Positions 6,696 to 15,659 of a DNA stretch of 64,000 nucleotides are shown here, one piece after another. Below the pieces are notes generated by a model that was not told the origin of the DNA, ran no database searches, and worked only from the letters and a program-made list of their open reading frames with translations. The translations under genes were made by a program, and so were the position numbers. The DNA lies in the NCBI GenBank assembly GCA_903869595.1, contig CAIPZV010000075.1:22464-86463 (forward strand), read 5' to 3'. Origin of the DNA: an uncultured beta proteobacterium. Its GTDB lineage: Bacteria > Pseudomonadota > Gammaproteobacteria > Burkholderiales > Burkholderiaceae_C. Position 1 is the stretch's first letter, and the number at the start of each line of letters is the position of its first letter.

Positions 6696-9272
6696 CTATT
6701 GTTCCACGAGCGTGATGGGCGCCCGGAAATCGGCCACTTCGCACACCCGCCCGATCAGCGCGCACTGCGTATAGCCCTGGGTCCGCAAGGCTTGCAAACA
6801 CGCCTGCGCCTGCTCCCAGGGCACGCTGGCCAGCAAGCCGCCGGCGGTTTGCGGGTCAAATAGCAAGGCGCGGCGCAAGCGCAACGCTTGGGCGGCGGAC
6901 AGTTCTGCATCGTCAGCGTCCAACCTGGCCGTGGCCCCGCTACCACCTGCGGCGGCGGAACTTGCGCCAGCGCCAGCGCCCGTGCCCGCACCAGCACTTG
7001 GACTTGGATGGGCGCTTTTACCCAAGCCCGCGCCAAGGCCTGCGTCGGAACCCCGGCCCGATTCTTTTCCCGGCTGCCAAGGCCAACCCGAAATCGCCGA
7101 GCCTTGCTGGGCATTGCTGCTGTGCAAGGAACTGAAAATACCAGCGTCCATAGACGCCAATGCGCCATCGAGTAGCGGCAAAGACGCCAACTCCAATTGC
7201 GCGCCCAGGCGCTCGGTTTGCAGCATTTCCACCAAATGGCCTAGCAAGCCAAAGCCGGTGACATCGGTGCACGCACGGGCGCCGAACTGCGCCAGGGTGC
7301 GGGCCGCGTCCTGGCTGGATTGGGCCATGGTGCCCAGCGCCGCCTCCACCCAGCGGCCACGCGCGCGGCCCAGGGCGTGGGCAGCAAATAAGGTGCCGGT
7401 GCCCAAGGGCTTGGTCAAAATCAAGGCGTCACCGGCCCGCGCGCCGGTTTTGCGCATCAGCTGCACCGGCTGGCCCTGCGCGTCCAGATCCACCAGACCG
7501 TTGATGGCAAAGCCCAGCGACAACTCCGGCCCCTCGCCGCTGTGGCCCCCCACCAGCGCGCAGCCTGCCGCATTGAGTACCTGCACCGCACCAGCCATGA
7601 GCTGCGACAACAGGCTTTGGGTCTGGCGGTCCAGCCCAGGCGGCACCACGGCGATGGCCGTGGCCGTATGGGGCGTAGCGCCCATCGCAAAAATGTCGCC
7701 CAGCGCATGGTTGGCGGCAATCTGGCCGAAGCGGTAGGGGTCGTCGATAAACGCGCGGAAAAAATCTACGGTTTGCACCTGCGCTTTCCCTGGGGGAATG
7801 CGCACCAGCGCCGCGTCATCGGGCGCGGATAGGCCAATCAGCACATCCGGGCTATCCATCGTCTGCAAACCGCCCAGCGCCCTACCCAGCACACCCGCCC
7901 CCACTTTGGCGGCGCAGCCACCGCAACGCATGGCCTGGGCTGCTTGCGCTTGGGTGCGCTCTTGTGCATCCAGGTCGGCGAAATGGGCCAGCGCCTGCGC
8001 ACCTGTATCACTTGCTGCGGGCGCCATCGCGGGTAAGCCCAGATCAGAAAAACGCTGCATAAAGCGCCGGTCAATTTGGTCTTTCCAGCGCCATACCCAG
8101 GTACCGGCAAAGCCCAGCATGCCGCGCGAGGCCACCGCATAGCGATCGCCCGTGCTGATCAGGGCCAGCCAATGCTTTTGGGGACGATAGGCTTTTAACG
8201 GCAGTCCGCACAAGGCATGGCGCAGATTGCGTGCCAATGGCATACCCATGCGCACCGCAAACACACCCGCTTTTTCCAGCGGGCGCGGACCGAACGCAGC
8301 CACATCGCCGCTGGCAAAAATCCGAGCGTCGCGGTCGGACTGCAAATACGCGTTCACGCGCACACAGCCGTCGGCATCGAGCGCCAAGCCGGTGGAGGCC
8401 AGCCAACTACCCCCTTCGGCTTGCGTCACCCAGAAAACGGCATCGGCCGCTACGTATTCCAGTGCATTTGCGGGGCGCGATACGGGGCTTGCGCTGGTGC
8501 TAGCAGCGCGCTGCGCCGATGGCATCGCAGAATCCGCATCCGCTGCCCGCAGTACCTGCACACCACTGGCGCTAAGCGATTGCACCCGCGCGCCCAGATG
8601 CACTTGCACACCACGCGCTTGCAAGGTCTGCATAAAGCGCGCGCGCACGCCTGCGTTGTGTGTGGGCAGGATGAAAGGCGCCGCAGAAAACAATGCAAAC
8701 TGCGGCGCTTGCAGGCCTAGCGCTTCGCATTCTTTGCCTAAGCGGTATTGCATTGCCAGCAGCAACTCCACGCCTCCAGCGCCTGCGCCCACCACCGCAA
8801 TATGGCGCGGCCCCTGCCCGGCGCGTACGCGGGCAAGGATTTGCAACCAGCGCGCGTTAAAAGCGGCAATCGGCTTGACCGGTATCGCGTGCTCGCTGGC
8901 ACCCTGCACCTGCGCCACTTGCGGCGTGGAGCCGGTGTTGATCGCCAGCAAGTCGTAGTCCAAAGGCGGGCGCCCGTGCAGCAGCACTTGGCGTGCCTCG
9001 CGGTCTATGCCTACCACTTGCGCCCGCACAAAGCGCGCCCCAGCGTAGGCGCACAAGCGCACTAAATCGAGATGGACTTCGTCATAGCCATAGTGACCGG
9101 CCACATATCCGGGCAACATGCCCGAATACGGCGTGTGCGCGTCGGTACACACCAAGGTAATGCGCAAACCCGCCAGCGGCTGCATGCCAAAGGCTTTGAG
9201 CACGGCTACATGGCTATGCCCGCCGCCGACCAGCACCAGGTCGCGCAAGATGGGGCCGGAGTTGGTTTGCAT
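6696..9272 (-). CDS. selD: Oxidoreductase-SelD fusion (selenide, water dikinase)
   Basis: An 858-residue two-part protein. Residues ~1-420 are an NDH-2-like FAD/NAD(P) oxidoreductase (LVGGGHSHVAVL at the N-terminus, IAVVGAGAGGVELLLAM mid-domain, IFASGDVAAF near the FAD C-terminal contact). Residues ~440-858 are selenophosphate synthase, which makes selenophosphate from selenide and ATP. The catalytic pair is in RCGGCAAK: Cys453 and Lys456 match Cys17 and Lys20 of E. coli SelD. Later come DDAAL, VDFFRAFIDDPYRFGQIAANHALGD, GGHSGEGPE and the end motif FDPQTAGGLL. The catalytic residue is Cys (TGC), not Sec. A Gly/Ala/Ser-rich insert of about 55 residues (around 6915-7080 on the plus strand) interrupts the C-terminal lobe. 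Such fusions are known in bacteria; no selA/selB/selU is in this window. Confidence 0.93.
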   Translation of the reverse strand: MQTNSGPILRDLVLVGGGHSHVAVLKAFGMQPLAGLRITLVCTDAHTPYSGMLPGYVAGHYGYDEVHLDLVRLCAYAGARFVRAQVVGIDREARQVLLHGRPPLDYDLLAINTGSTPQVAQVQGASEHAIPVKPIAAFNARWLQILARVRAGQGPRHIAVVGAGAGGVELLLAMQYRLGKECEALGLQAPQFALFSAAPFILPTHNAGVRARFMQTLQARGVQVHLGARVQSLSASGVQVLRAADADSAMPSAQRAASTSASPVSRPANALEYVAADAVFWVTQAEGGSWLASTGLALDADGCVRVNAYLQSDRDARIFASGDVAAFGPRPLEKAGVFAVRMGMPLARNLRHALCGLPLKAYRPQKHWLALISTGDRYAVASRGMLGFAGTWVWRWKDQIDRRFMQRFSDLGLPAMAPAASDTGAQALAHFADLDAQERTQAQAAQAMRCGGCAAKVGAGVLGRALGGLQTMDSPDVLIGLSAPDDAALVRIPPGKAQVQTVDFFRAFIDDPYRFGQIAANHALGDIFAMGATPHTATAIAVVPPGLDRQTQSLLSQLMAGAVQVLNAAGCALVGGHSGEGPELSLGFAINGLVDLDAQGQPVQLMRKTGARAGDALILTKPLGTGTLFAAHALGRARGRWVEAALGTMAQSSQDAARTLAQFGARACTDVTGFGLLGHLVEMLQTERLGAQLELASLPLLDGALASMDAGIFSSLHSSNAQQGSAISGWPWQPGKESGRGSDAGLGAGLGKSAHPSPSAGAGTGAGAGASSAAAGGSGATARLDADDAELSAAQALRLRRALLFDPQTAGGLLASVPWEQAQACLQALRTQGYTQCALIGRVCEVADFRAPITLVEQ

Positions 9273-9292
9273 AGCCCCCCATTGTGACTAGA

Positions 9293-9331
9293 CGCGTGAC
9301 GAGCCGCGTGACGAGCCGCGTGACGAGCCGC
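9293..9331. repeat. 12-bp tandem direct repeat
   Basis: The unit GCGTGACGAGCC occurs just over three times in a row between the stop of the TVP38 fusion (9336) and the start of the SelD fusion (9272). On the minus strand it forms part of the SelD-fusion leader. The unit is not a good hairpin by itself; it may be simple slippage DNA. Confidence 0.8.
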
Positions 9332-9335
9332 TTGG

Positions 9336-11597
9336 CTAGCCGCGCCGCCAGCGGTGCCAGCGCGCCAGCCAAGGCATGGCTGCTGCGGGCAGATGCGCGC
9401 GCTGCCATTGGCCCGCCACATGCCTGGCCGACTCGCTGAGCGTCGGATAGCTGTGGATGGTGGCCAAAACCGCTTTCAAGCCCAGTCCCTGGCGCATGGC
9501 CAGCGCATAGGGCGCAAGCAATTCCGCGGCATGCTCACCGACGATGGAAACGCCCAACAAGGTATCGCGGCCGGGCACAGTGAGCACTTTGACAAAACCG
9601 GCAGGCACTGCGCCATGCGCTGCATCACAGATCGCACGGTCCAGGCCCGCGAGTTCAAAACGCGTGACTTCAAAAGCTAGGCCGCGCGTATGCGCTTGTT
9701 GTTCATTGAGGCCCACACGTGCCACTTCCGGCGCCACATAGACAGCAGTGGGCAACACGCTGTAGTCGGGCCGCAGCGCGCCCCAACCCTCGAGCAAAGC
9801 ATTGACCGCCGCATACCAGGCCTGATGCGCAGCGGCATGGGTGAACTGGTAGGGGCCCACTACGTCACCGGCGGCATAAATCGAAGGAATCAGGGTTTGT
9901 AAATACGCGTCGGTATGTAAAAGCGTATCGCTGGCAATGCCTAATGCTTCCAAGCCAAAACCGCGCAGCCGGGCTTGGCGTCCGGTGGCGCAGAGGAGCA
10001 AATCGTAGGGCAGGGCAAATTCGTCGTCTTGCGCGGCTGGTGTCGCGGGGGCCGCGTGCGAACCGGGCTGTGGAATTATGTTTTGGCGCAGCACCACCAA
10101 TTTATCCGCACCCGCATGCGCTGGCAGAGTTTCGCAGCGCAAGACTTGGTGCCCTGTGAATACGCGCACACCATCGGCACTTAATGCGGCTTGCACCAGC
10201 GCGCTGACATCTGCATCTTCTTTAGATAGCAGAGCGGGCGCAGCCTCGACCAAACTCACCTGCGCACCCAGGCGCGCAAAGGCCTGGGCCAACTCACAAC
10301 CTACCGGTCCGCCACCCACGATGGCGATACGCCGGGGTAGCGTGGCAGATTGTTCCAACACATCCCACAAGGTATCGCTTGTCACATAGCCGCTGTCCTG
10401 TAGGCCAGCAATAGCGGGCACGGCCGGCTGCGACCCGGTCGCCAAAATGATGCTGCGGGCGCTGATGCGCTCGGGCGCCTGGCCGCTGCGGCGCAACTCC
10501 ACGGTCCAAGGATCGACGAGGTAGGCATAGGCTTGCAACACGTCCACCCCCATGGCGCGGTAACGCTCGGGGCTGTCGTGCGGCGCAATCGCAGCAATGA
10601 TGCTGCGCACGCGTTGCATGACGGCAGCAAAGTCAACCTGCACCGGCCCGGTGTGTATGCCAAAGCCCGCTGCGTGGCGCGCTAGGTGGGCAATGCGCGC
10701 ACTTTGAATCAAGGCCTTGCTGGGCACGCAGCCACGGTTGAGGCAATCGCCACCCATCTCGCCCGCCTCCACCAGCGCCACGCGGGCTTGCGCATGCGCG
10801 GCCACATAGGCAGACACCAAACCACCCGCACCGCCGCCTATGACGATCAGGTTGTAATCAAAACGCGCCGGGCGCTTCCAGCGTGCGGCCACCGTGCGCC
10901 GACGTTGCCAAGCCAATATGCGCCGGGTTAACCAGGGTGTGCCAGCCATGGCCAGTGCCAAAGCAATCAAGCCAGCGGCGACCTGCGGCTGCAAGATGTC
11001 GGACACCGATTGCAATTGCCCCAGCTGCGCGCCGGCTTGCAAGTAAATCACGGTGGCCGGCAACATGCCGATCTGGCTAAATAAATAAAAGCGCCAGGCC
11101 GGCATGCGCGTCAAACCCATAAGCACATTGACCGCGCCAAAGGGCACAAGCGGGATCAAACGCAAACTGAGCAAGTAAAAAACACCTTCGCGCTCCAAGC
11201 CGCGCGTCATGTGCCCTAAGCGCCTTGTCATACCAGCGCCCAGGTAAGCGGGCAAGCTATCGGCCAGCACATGGCGCACCACCAGCAAGCACAGCGTGGC
11301 GCCCAGGCTGGACGCAAAAGACACCAACAGCAAACCCCAGCCAAAACCCAGCACCGCACCACCGGCCAAGGTCAGCACCACAATGCCAGGCACGGCGGCA
11401 CTGGCCAGCAGCACATACAGCGCAAAAAACGCAGCGCGCACCGTCCAGGGTGCTTGTGCGTGCCAGGCTTGCAAGTCTTGGTACTGCGATTGCAATCGCG
11501 CCAGGCTAAACCAATCAGCGCCCTGCACTACACCAACTAGCGCAAGTGCGAGCAAGGCCCCTAGCGCTACACGCCAAAGCATGCGCGCGCTAAACAT
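9336..11597 (-). CDS. TVP38/DedA membrane domain fused to mercuric-reductase-like oxidoreductase
   Basis: A 753-residue fusion. Residues ~1-225 are a TVP38/TMEM64 (SNARE-associated/VTT) membrane domain with several hydrophobic helices and the family region FGAVNVLMGLTRMPAWRFYLFSQIGMLPATVIY. Residues ~240-753 are a pyridine nucleotide-disulphide oxidoreductase: FAD fold IVIGGGAGGLVSAYVAAH, redox-active disulphide GGDCLNRGCVPSKAL, NAD fold IAIVGGGPVGCELAQAF and dimerisation domain at the end. The HMA domain and the C-terminal vicinal cysteines of true MerA are absent, so mercury reduction is not supported. The start chosen is the ATG at 11597, which overlaps the upstream gene by 8 bases; the ATG at 11582 is an alternative. 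E. coli YdjX/YdjZ are the free-standing TVP38 homologues. Confidence 0.9.
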   Translation of the reverse strand: MFSARMLWRVALGALLALALVGVVQGADWFSLARLQSQYQDLQAWHAQAPWTVRAAFFALYVLLASAAVPGIVVLTLAGGAVLGFGWGLLLVSFASSLGATLCLLVVRHVLADSLPAYLGAGMTRRLGHMTRGLEREGVFYLLSLRLIPLVPFGAVNVLMGLTRMPAWRFYLFSQIGMLPATVIYLQAGAQLGQLQSVSDILQPQVAAGLIALALAMAGTPWLTRRILAWQRRRTVAARWKRPARFDYNLIVIGGGAGGLVSAYVAAHAQARVALVEAGEMGGDCLNRGCVPSKALIQSARIAHLARHAAGFGIHTGPVQVDFAAVMQRVRSIIAAIAPHDSPERYRAMGVDVLQAYAYLVDPWTVELRRSGQAPERISARSIILATGSQPAVPAIAGLQDSGYVTSDTLWDVLEQSATLPRRIAIVGGGPVGCELAQAFARLGAQVSLVEAAPALLSKEDADVSALVQAALSADGVRVFTGHQVLRCETLPAHAGADKLVVLRQNIIPQPGSHAAPATPAAQDDEFALPYDLLLCATGRQARLRGFGLEALGIASDTLLHTDAYLQTLIPSIYAAGDVVGPYQFTHAAAHQAWYAAVNALLEGWGALRPDYSVLPTAVYVAPEVARVGLNEQQAHTRGLAFEVTRFELAGLDRAICDAAHGAVPAGFVKVLTVPGRDTLLGVSIVGEHAAELLAPYALAMRQGLGLKAVLATIHSYPTLSESARHVAGQWQRAHLPAAAMPWLARWHRWRRG

Positions 11598-12276
11598 GGC
11601 TGTCCTGCCCGCGCTGTGCGCGCGGCACATCTTGTAGTCCAGGCGCTTGCGGTTGGTCTGTGGGCGTATCGGCCAACAAGCGCACTCCGGCGGCGATGCG
11701 GCCCAGCCAGGTAATAGCGCACAAGCCTGCAAAACCATAGGCCAGCGGCACGAAGTAGGCAGGCCAAATACACATGGCACACAAGACCGCCAGGGTCTCG
11801 GTTGCCTCGGTCAAGCCACCCACAAAGTAAAACGATTTTTCAGGATATTGCGGGTTGTGCATACCGCGCTGCGCAGCCAATGCGGCAAAGGCCAGAAAGC
11901 TACTGCCAGTGCCTACAAAAGCCGTAATCAAAACCGCTGCGGCCAGCGCATTGCGCGCCGGATCGGCCAGCGCAAAGGCCAGCACCATCAAGGCATAAAA
12001 CACAAAGTCCAAAGCAATATCTAAAAAGCCGCCTACTGCCGTGCCACCTCCACTGCCACGGGCCACAGCGCCATCAAGCGCATCACACAATCGCGAGCAC
12101 AAGAGCAAAACCAAACCCACCATCCAGGCCTGCGCTGCTATGCAAGCGGCAGCGAGCACACCCAAGGCAAACCCGGCCCAGGTGATACTGTTGGCCGAAA
12201 TACCCCAACGCAGCAGCGGCCGTGCCAGCGCCTGCACAGCCGGGCGTATCAGGCGGGTGGTAAAGCGGTCCAACAT
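11590..12276 (-). CDS. CDP-alcohol phosphatidyltransferase (YnjF-like)
   Basis: A 228-residue membrane enzyme that would transfer a phosphatidyl (or similar) group from a CDP-alcohol to an acceptor alcohol. The complete family motif D-x2-D-G-x2-A-R-x8-G-x3-D-x3-D is present, starting at CDALDGAVAR and ending at FLDIALDF. Five to six hydrophobic helices surround it. The acceptor cannot be told. It overlaps the TVP38-oxidoreductase fusion by 8 bases and lies 40 bases from the ABC transporter genes; in E. coli ynjF similarly accompanies ynjCD. The C-terminal tail (last ~25 residues) is polar and rich in Gln and Asp. Confidence 0.9.
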   Translation of the reverse strand: MLDRFTTRLIRPAVQALARPLLRWGISANSITWAGFALGVLAAACIAAQAWMVGLVLLLCSRLCDALDGAVARGSGGGTAVGGFLDIALDFVFYALMVLAFALADPARNALAAAVLITAFVGTGSSFLAFAALAAQRGMHNPQYPEKSFYFVGGLTEATETLAVLCAMCIWPAYFVPLAYGFAGLCAITWLGRIAAGVRLLADTPTDQPQAPGLQDVPRAQRGQDSHV

Positions 12277-12316
12277 AGCGGCATTGTCGGTGCAAGTAAT
12301 GACACGTTATGCGGAC

Positions 12317-13036
12317 TCATGGTGCGGCCAAATGCGTGACGCGCTGCGCTTCCAAGATGTCGGCCGGATCGTGCGTGACCACCAGGGCGCTGATGCCGCG
12401 CCGGGCCACTGCGCCCCCTACCAGCGCGCGCATGCGCTGGCGCAGCGCCACATCGAGTTTGGCGAAGGGCTCATCGAGCATCAAAGCCTGCGGTTGCGAC
12501 AACAAGGCGCGCGCCAGTGCGGCGCGCGCGCGCTGACCGCCCGATAGCGTAGCCGGGTCGGCATGCGCAAAACCGGCCAACTCCACTTCCTCCAAGGCCT
12601 GCGCCACCTGCGCTTCGCGTGCGGCTTGCGGCCCGGCGGCAACGGCGAATAACAGGTTTTCGCGCACCGTCATGTGCGCAAACAACAAATCGTCTTGGTA
12701 CAACAAAGCAATGCGCCGTGCGCGCGTGGGCAAGTGGTCCACGCGACGCCCCATGACATGTACCGCGCCCTGAAATTGCATACCGTGCGCCAGCGTGCCG
12801 CACACCGCCGCTAGCAAGCTGGACTTGCCCGAACCGCTGGCCCCCATGAGCGTGTGTATCGCGCCCGCAGGCAGTGCAATATCTAGACCTTGCACCAAGG
12901 TCGCACCGGGGCTGCGCAGGCTTTGCACTTGCAAATGCAACGCCGGGGTAGCTTCAAAAGCAAGGGGCATCGGCGGGTCGCCGGGCTTGTGCGCCGGTCG
13001 ATGCAGCGCTGCGGGAGTGTCGGGCGAAATGGACAT
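12317..13036 (-). CDS. ABC transporter ATP-binding protein (YnjD-like)
   Basis: A 239-residue ABC ATPase: Walker A GASGSGKSS, Q-loop LLYQDDLLF, signature LSGGQRARAALARALL, Walker B ALMLDEPFAKLD, and switch His in VVTHDP. The sequence around the Q-loop and signature (HLPTRARRIALLYQDDLLFAHMTVRENLLF) resembles E. coli YnjD and the ThiQ group of importers. The start is set at ATG 13036; an ATG at 13048 would overlap the permease stop at 13050. It powers the adjacent two-half permease. No periplasmic binding protein (YnjB type) is next to it. Confidence 0.9.
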   Translation of the reverse strand: MSISPDTPAALHRPAHKPGDPPMPLAFEATPALHLQVQSLRSPGATLVQGLDIALPAGAIHTLMGASGSGKSSLLAAVCGTLAHGMQFQGAVHVMGRRVDHLPTRARRIALLYQDDLLFAHMTVRENLLFAVAAGPQAAREAQVAQALEEVELAGFAHADPATLSGGQRARAALARALLSQPQALMLDEPFAKLDVALRQRMRALVGGAVARRGISALVVTHDPADILEAQRVTHLAAP

Positions 13037-13049
13037 AAGCCAGCGCATC

Positions 13050-14690
13050 CTAAGCCAGGCCACGCGCAAAAAATGGCTGCGCAAAACGCCGCTTGCGGCC
13101 CAGCCACAGTGCCAGTGCGAACAGGCATGCTGGCAAGAGCCATTGCAATAAGGCAAAAGCGGCCAGCAAGGAACGCTGACCGCCCGATGACAGCGCCACC
13201 GCTTCAGTGGTCACTGTCGCAAAGCGCCCGCCGCCCACAAACAAAGTAGGTAGAAACTGCGCCACGCTCACCGCAAAGCCCACCGCAAACGCCGCCGCCA
13301 AGGCCGCGCGCAAAAGGGGCCATTGCACCTGCCACAGATAGGCCCCGTGCGAGCGGCCTAGGCTGGCCGCCAACTGCGCCCCACGCGGGTCCAGCGCTGC
13401 ATACGGGCCTTGCAAGCTGAGCAGCACATAAGGCCAAACACTCAGGCTATGCGCCAGCCACAAGCCCCAGGCGCTGGCGTCCCAGCCCAAAGCGATACAC
13501 ACGCGCTGCAGGCCAATCGCCCAGAGCAAGCTCGGCAAGGCCAGCGGCAGGTAAGCGGCGCTAAACAGCGCGGCACGCCAAGGCGCAGGCAGGCTTTCCA
13601 GGCAAGCCACTGCCAGCACCAATGCCGTGCCCGCGCTGGCCAGCCCCAGCCACAAGGTGGTGCCCAGCACGCTGGTGCTGCCCAGCACTTGCTGCCAGGC
13701 TTGCAGCGTCCAAGCCTGCGGCCACAGCGCAGGAAAAGGCCAGGCTCCCGCCACGCTGCCCCACAAAAGCGCCGCTGCAACCAGCGCGTACAAGGCGGGC
13801 AAAGCAAGTAGCAGGCAACGCCCGATGGTGGCACTGAAGGCGCCGCCCTTCGCGCCCTTGGCATGCTCCAAGCGCTGCGGCCCGCGCGTCCAGCGCACCG
13901 GGGCTAGCCAGCGCACATCCATGCGATAGAGCATCCATGCAAGCCCAGCCACCAAGACGGTGCAAAGCAAAAGTAATACAACAGCGGCCAGACCCTGCGC
14001 ACGGACAGCCGCGTCCGCATCCTGCAGCCACTGCCAGGCCAGCACGGCCAGCGTGGGCGGTGCGCCCGGCCCGATGATCCAGGCCACGTCCACCACCGAC
14101 AGGCTGTAGGCCCAAACCGCCAGCAGCGGCCCGGCCATGCGCGGCAGCAACTGCGGCCAGACCACGCGCCACCAGGCCGCCTGCGCGCTATAGCCCAGCG
14201 TGGCCGCGACACGCATTTGCGCAGCCCAAGCCTGCGCCACATCGGGCCTTTGCATATGCGCCAGGGCGCCCCACAATAAAAACGGCATTTCTTTGCACAC
14301 CAGCACCAGCACCAAACCCAGGGCCCATGGGTCTTGCGTGCTTTGCCAGGGCGGCGGCGCGTCCAGCGGCCAGGGCATCACTGCAGCCCAGGGTTGCACA
14401 AGCGCAAACCAAAGCCGCACCAACCAACCCGAAGGGGCCAGTAACAACACACAACCCAGCGCAAAAGCTACATGGGGCAAGGCCAGCATGGCAGGCAAAA
14501 GCGCTGCATGCTTGCGCGGTGCGCGCAAACCCAAGCCCGTGGACAAGATGCAAGCGCTGGCGCCCAGTGCCAGCAGCGTGGCTGCCAAGCCGCTGCACAG
14601 CGACAAGGCCAAGGCCTGCGCAAACTGCGCGTGATCTAGTAATTGCGCGCCGTCCTGAACGAAGGATGAAAAGGGTAAAAAAAGGTCCAC
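13050..14690 (-). CDS. ABC transporter permease, two fused halves (YnjC-like)
   Basis: About 546 residues with some twelve hydrophobic segments, arranged as two binding-protein-dependent-transport permease halves joined in one chain, as in YnjC, ThiP and iron(III) permeases. The first half has RVAATLGYSAQAAWWRVVWPQLLPRMAGP and the second AASLGRSHGAYLWQVQWPLLRAALAAA, both EAA-type loops that contact the ATPase. No good ATG lies at the expected N-terminus; GTG at 14690 (VDLFLPFSS) is my choice, with TTG at 14729 as an alternative. The frame stays open to 14957, but that would overlap the divergent rlmJ. The substrate is unknown; the SelD neighbourhood hints at a selenium or sulfur oxyanion, which is inference. 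Confidence 0.85.
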   Translation of the reverse strand: MDLFLPFSSFVQDGAQLLDHAQFAQALALSLCSGLAATLLALGASACILSTGLGLRAPRKHAALLPAMLALPHVAFALGCVLLLAPSGWLVRLWFALVQPWAAVMPWPLDAPPPWQSTQDPWALGLVLVLVCKEMPFLLWGALAHMQRPDVAQAWAAQMRVAATLGYSAQAAWWRVVWPQLLPRMAGPLLAVWAYSLSVVDVAWIIGPGAPPTLAVLAWQWLQDADAAVRAQGLAAVVLLLLCTVLVAGLAWMLYRMDVRWLAPVRWTRGPQRLEHAKGAKGGAFSATIGRCLLLALPALYALVAAALLWGSVAGAWPFPALWPQAWTLQAWQQVLGSTSVLGTTLWLGLASAGTALVLAVACLESLPAPWRAALFSAAYLPLALPSLLWAIGLQRVCIALGWDASAWGLWLAHSLSVWPYVLLSLQGPYAALDPRGAQLAASLGRSHGAYLWQVQWPLLRAALAAAFAVGFAVSVAQFLPTLFVGGGRFATVTTEAVALSSGGQRSLLAAFALLQWLLPACLFALALWLGRKRRFAQPFFARGLA

Positions 14691-14768
14691 GAAAACTTGT
14701 CGATGCCAAAACAGCGATTGTCCGGCCAAGCGCGTTGGTGGGGAGTAGCGGCGGTTACCATAGCCGCC

Positions 14769-15659
14769 ATGTTCAGTTACCGACACGCTTTTCACGCTGG
14801 CAACCATGCCGACGTGCTCAAACACATGGTTTTGCTGGCGCTGCTCAAGCACATGACGCTCAAAGAAACCCCGTTTACTGTGCTGGACACGCATGCCGGG
14901 GCCGGCTTGTATCGGCTGGACGGCGACTACGCCCAGACCAGTGCCGAGGCCAGCCAAGGCTTTTTGAAGCTGGCCCAGACCAGCCCCACCCAGCCCTGGG
15001 CGCCGCTGGTGCAGGACTATCTAGACATGGTCGCCGGATTTAATGCGGCGGGCCAGTGGAAGGTTTATCCAGGTTCGCCCTTTATCTGCCAACAGCCGCT
15101 GCGCGGGCGCGACAAACTCAAGCTATTTGAACTACACCCCACCGACAGCAAAACTCTGACGGCCAATATCGCGCAACTGGAAGCCGGGCGGCAAGTGGCG
15201 ATTGCACGCGAGGACGGTTTTGAAGCAGTGAAAAAATACCTGCCGCCGCCTTCGCGCCGCGCCCTGCTGCTCTGCGACCCCAGTTATGAAATCAAAAGCG
15301 ACTATGGCCGTGTGGCCGCCATGGTGGCAGATGCCTTGACGCGCTTTGCCACGGGCAATTACATGGTCTGGTACCCCATCATCCCGCGCCCCGAGGCGCA
15401 CGACCTGCCGCGCAAATTGCGCACCCTGGCCAACAAAGCGGGCAAGAGTTGGCTGGACATTACGCTGACGGTGAAATCGAGCAAGCTGCTGCAAGACGAT
15501 GCCGGCGAAACCGTGCGCCCGGGCCTGCCCGCCAGCGGCGTGTTCCTGATCAACCCGCCCTTCACGCTCAAAGCGCAATTGGCGCTGGCGCTACCGCAAC
15601 TGGTGCAGACGCTCAAGCAAGACACGCATGCGCGGCATACGCTGGAGTCGGGGGGCTGA
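14769..15659 (+). CDS. rlmJ: 23S rRNA (adenine(2030)-N6)-methyltransferase
   Basis: A 296-residue SAM-dependent methyltransferase that methylates A2030 of 23S rRNA. The N-terminus, MFSYRHAFHAGNHADVLKH, is diagnostic for RlmJ (formerly YhiR). The SAM-binding motif is LDTHAGAGLYRL, a LLLCDPSYE segment follows, and the late VFLINPPF sequence is the NPPF catalytic motif of N6-adenine methylases. The start ATG 14769 is picked because the family begins at MFSYRHAFHAGN; the frame extends upstream but overlaps the divergent permease gene. It is a stand-alone gene with no obvious link to either neighbour. Confidence 0.95.
   Translation: MFSYRHAFHAGNHADVLKHMVLLALLKHMTLKETPFTVLDTHAGAGLYRLDGDYAQTSAEASQGFLKLAQTSPTQPWAPLVQDYLDMVAGFNAAGQWKVYPGSPFICQQPLRGRDKLKLFELHPTDSKTLTANIAQLEAGRQVAIAREDGFEAVKKYLPPPSRRALLLCDPSYEIKSDYGRVAAMVADALTRFATGNYMVWYPIIPRPEAHDLPRKLRTLANKAGKSWLDITLTVKSSKLLQDDAGETVRPGLPASGVFLINPPFTLKAQLALALPQLVQTLKQDTHARHTLESGG

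Noticed and set aside
7921..7931. Selenocysteine at the SelD active site
   Set aside because: The catalytic codon is TGC (Cys453), not TGA.
8227..8958. 243-codon plus-strand frame
   Set aside because: Shadow of the SelD fusion; rich in Ala, Cys, Arg and without motifs.
9336..11597. Mercuric reductase
   Set aside because: The C-terminal vicinal cysteines and the HMA domain are missing, and no mer genes are nearby; kept as an oxidoreductase of unknown substrate.
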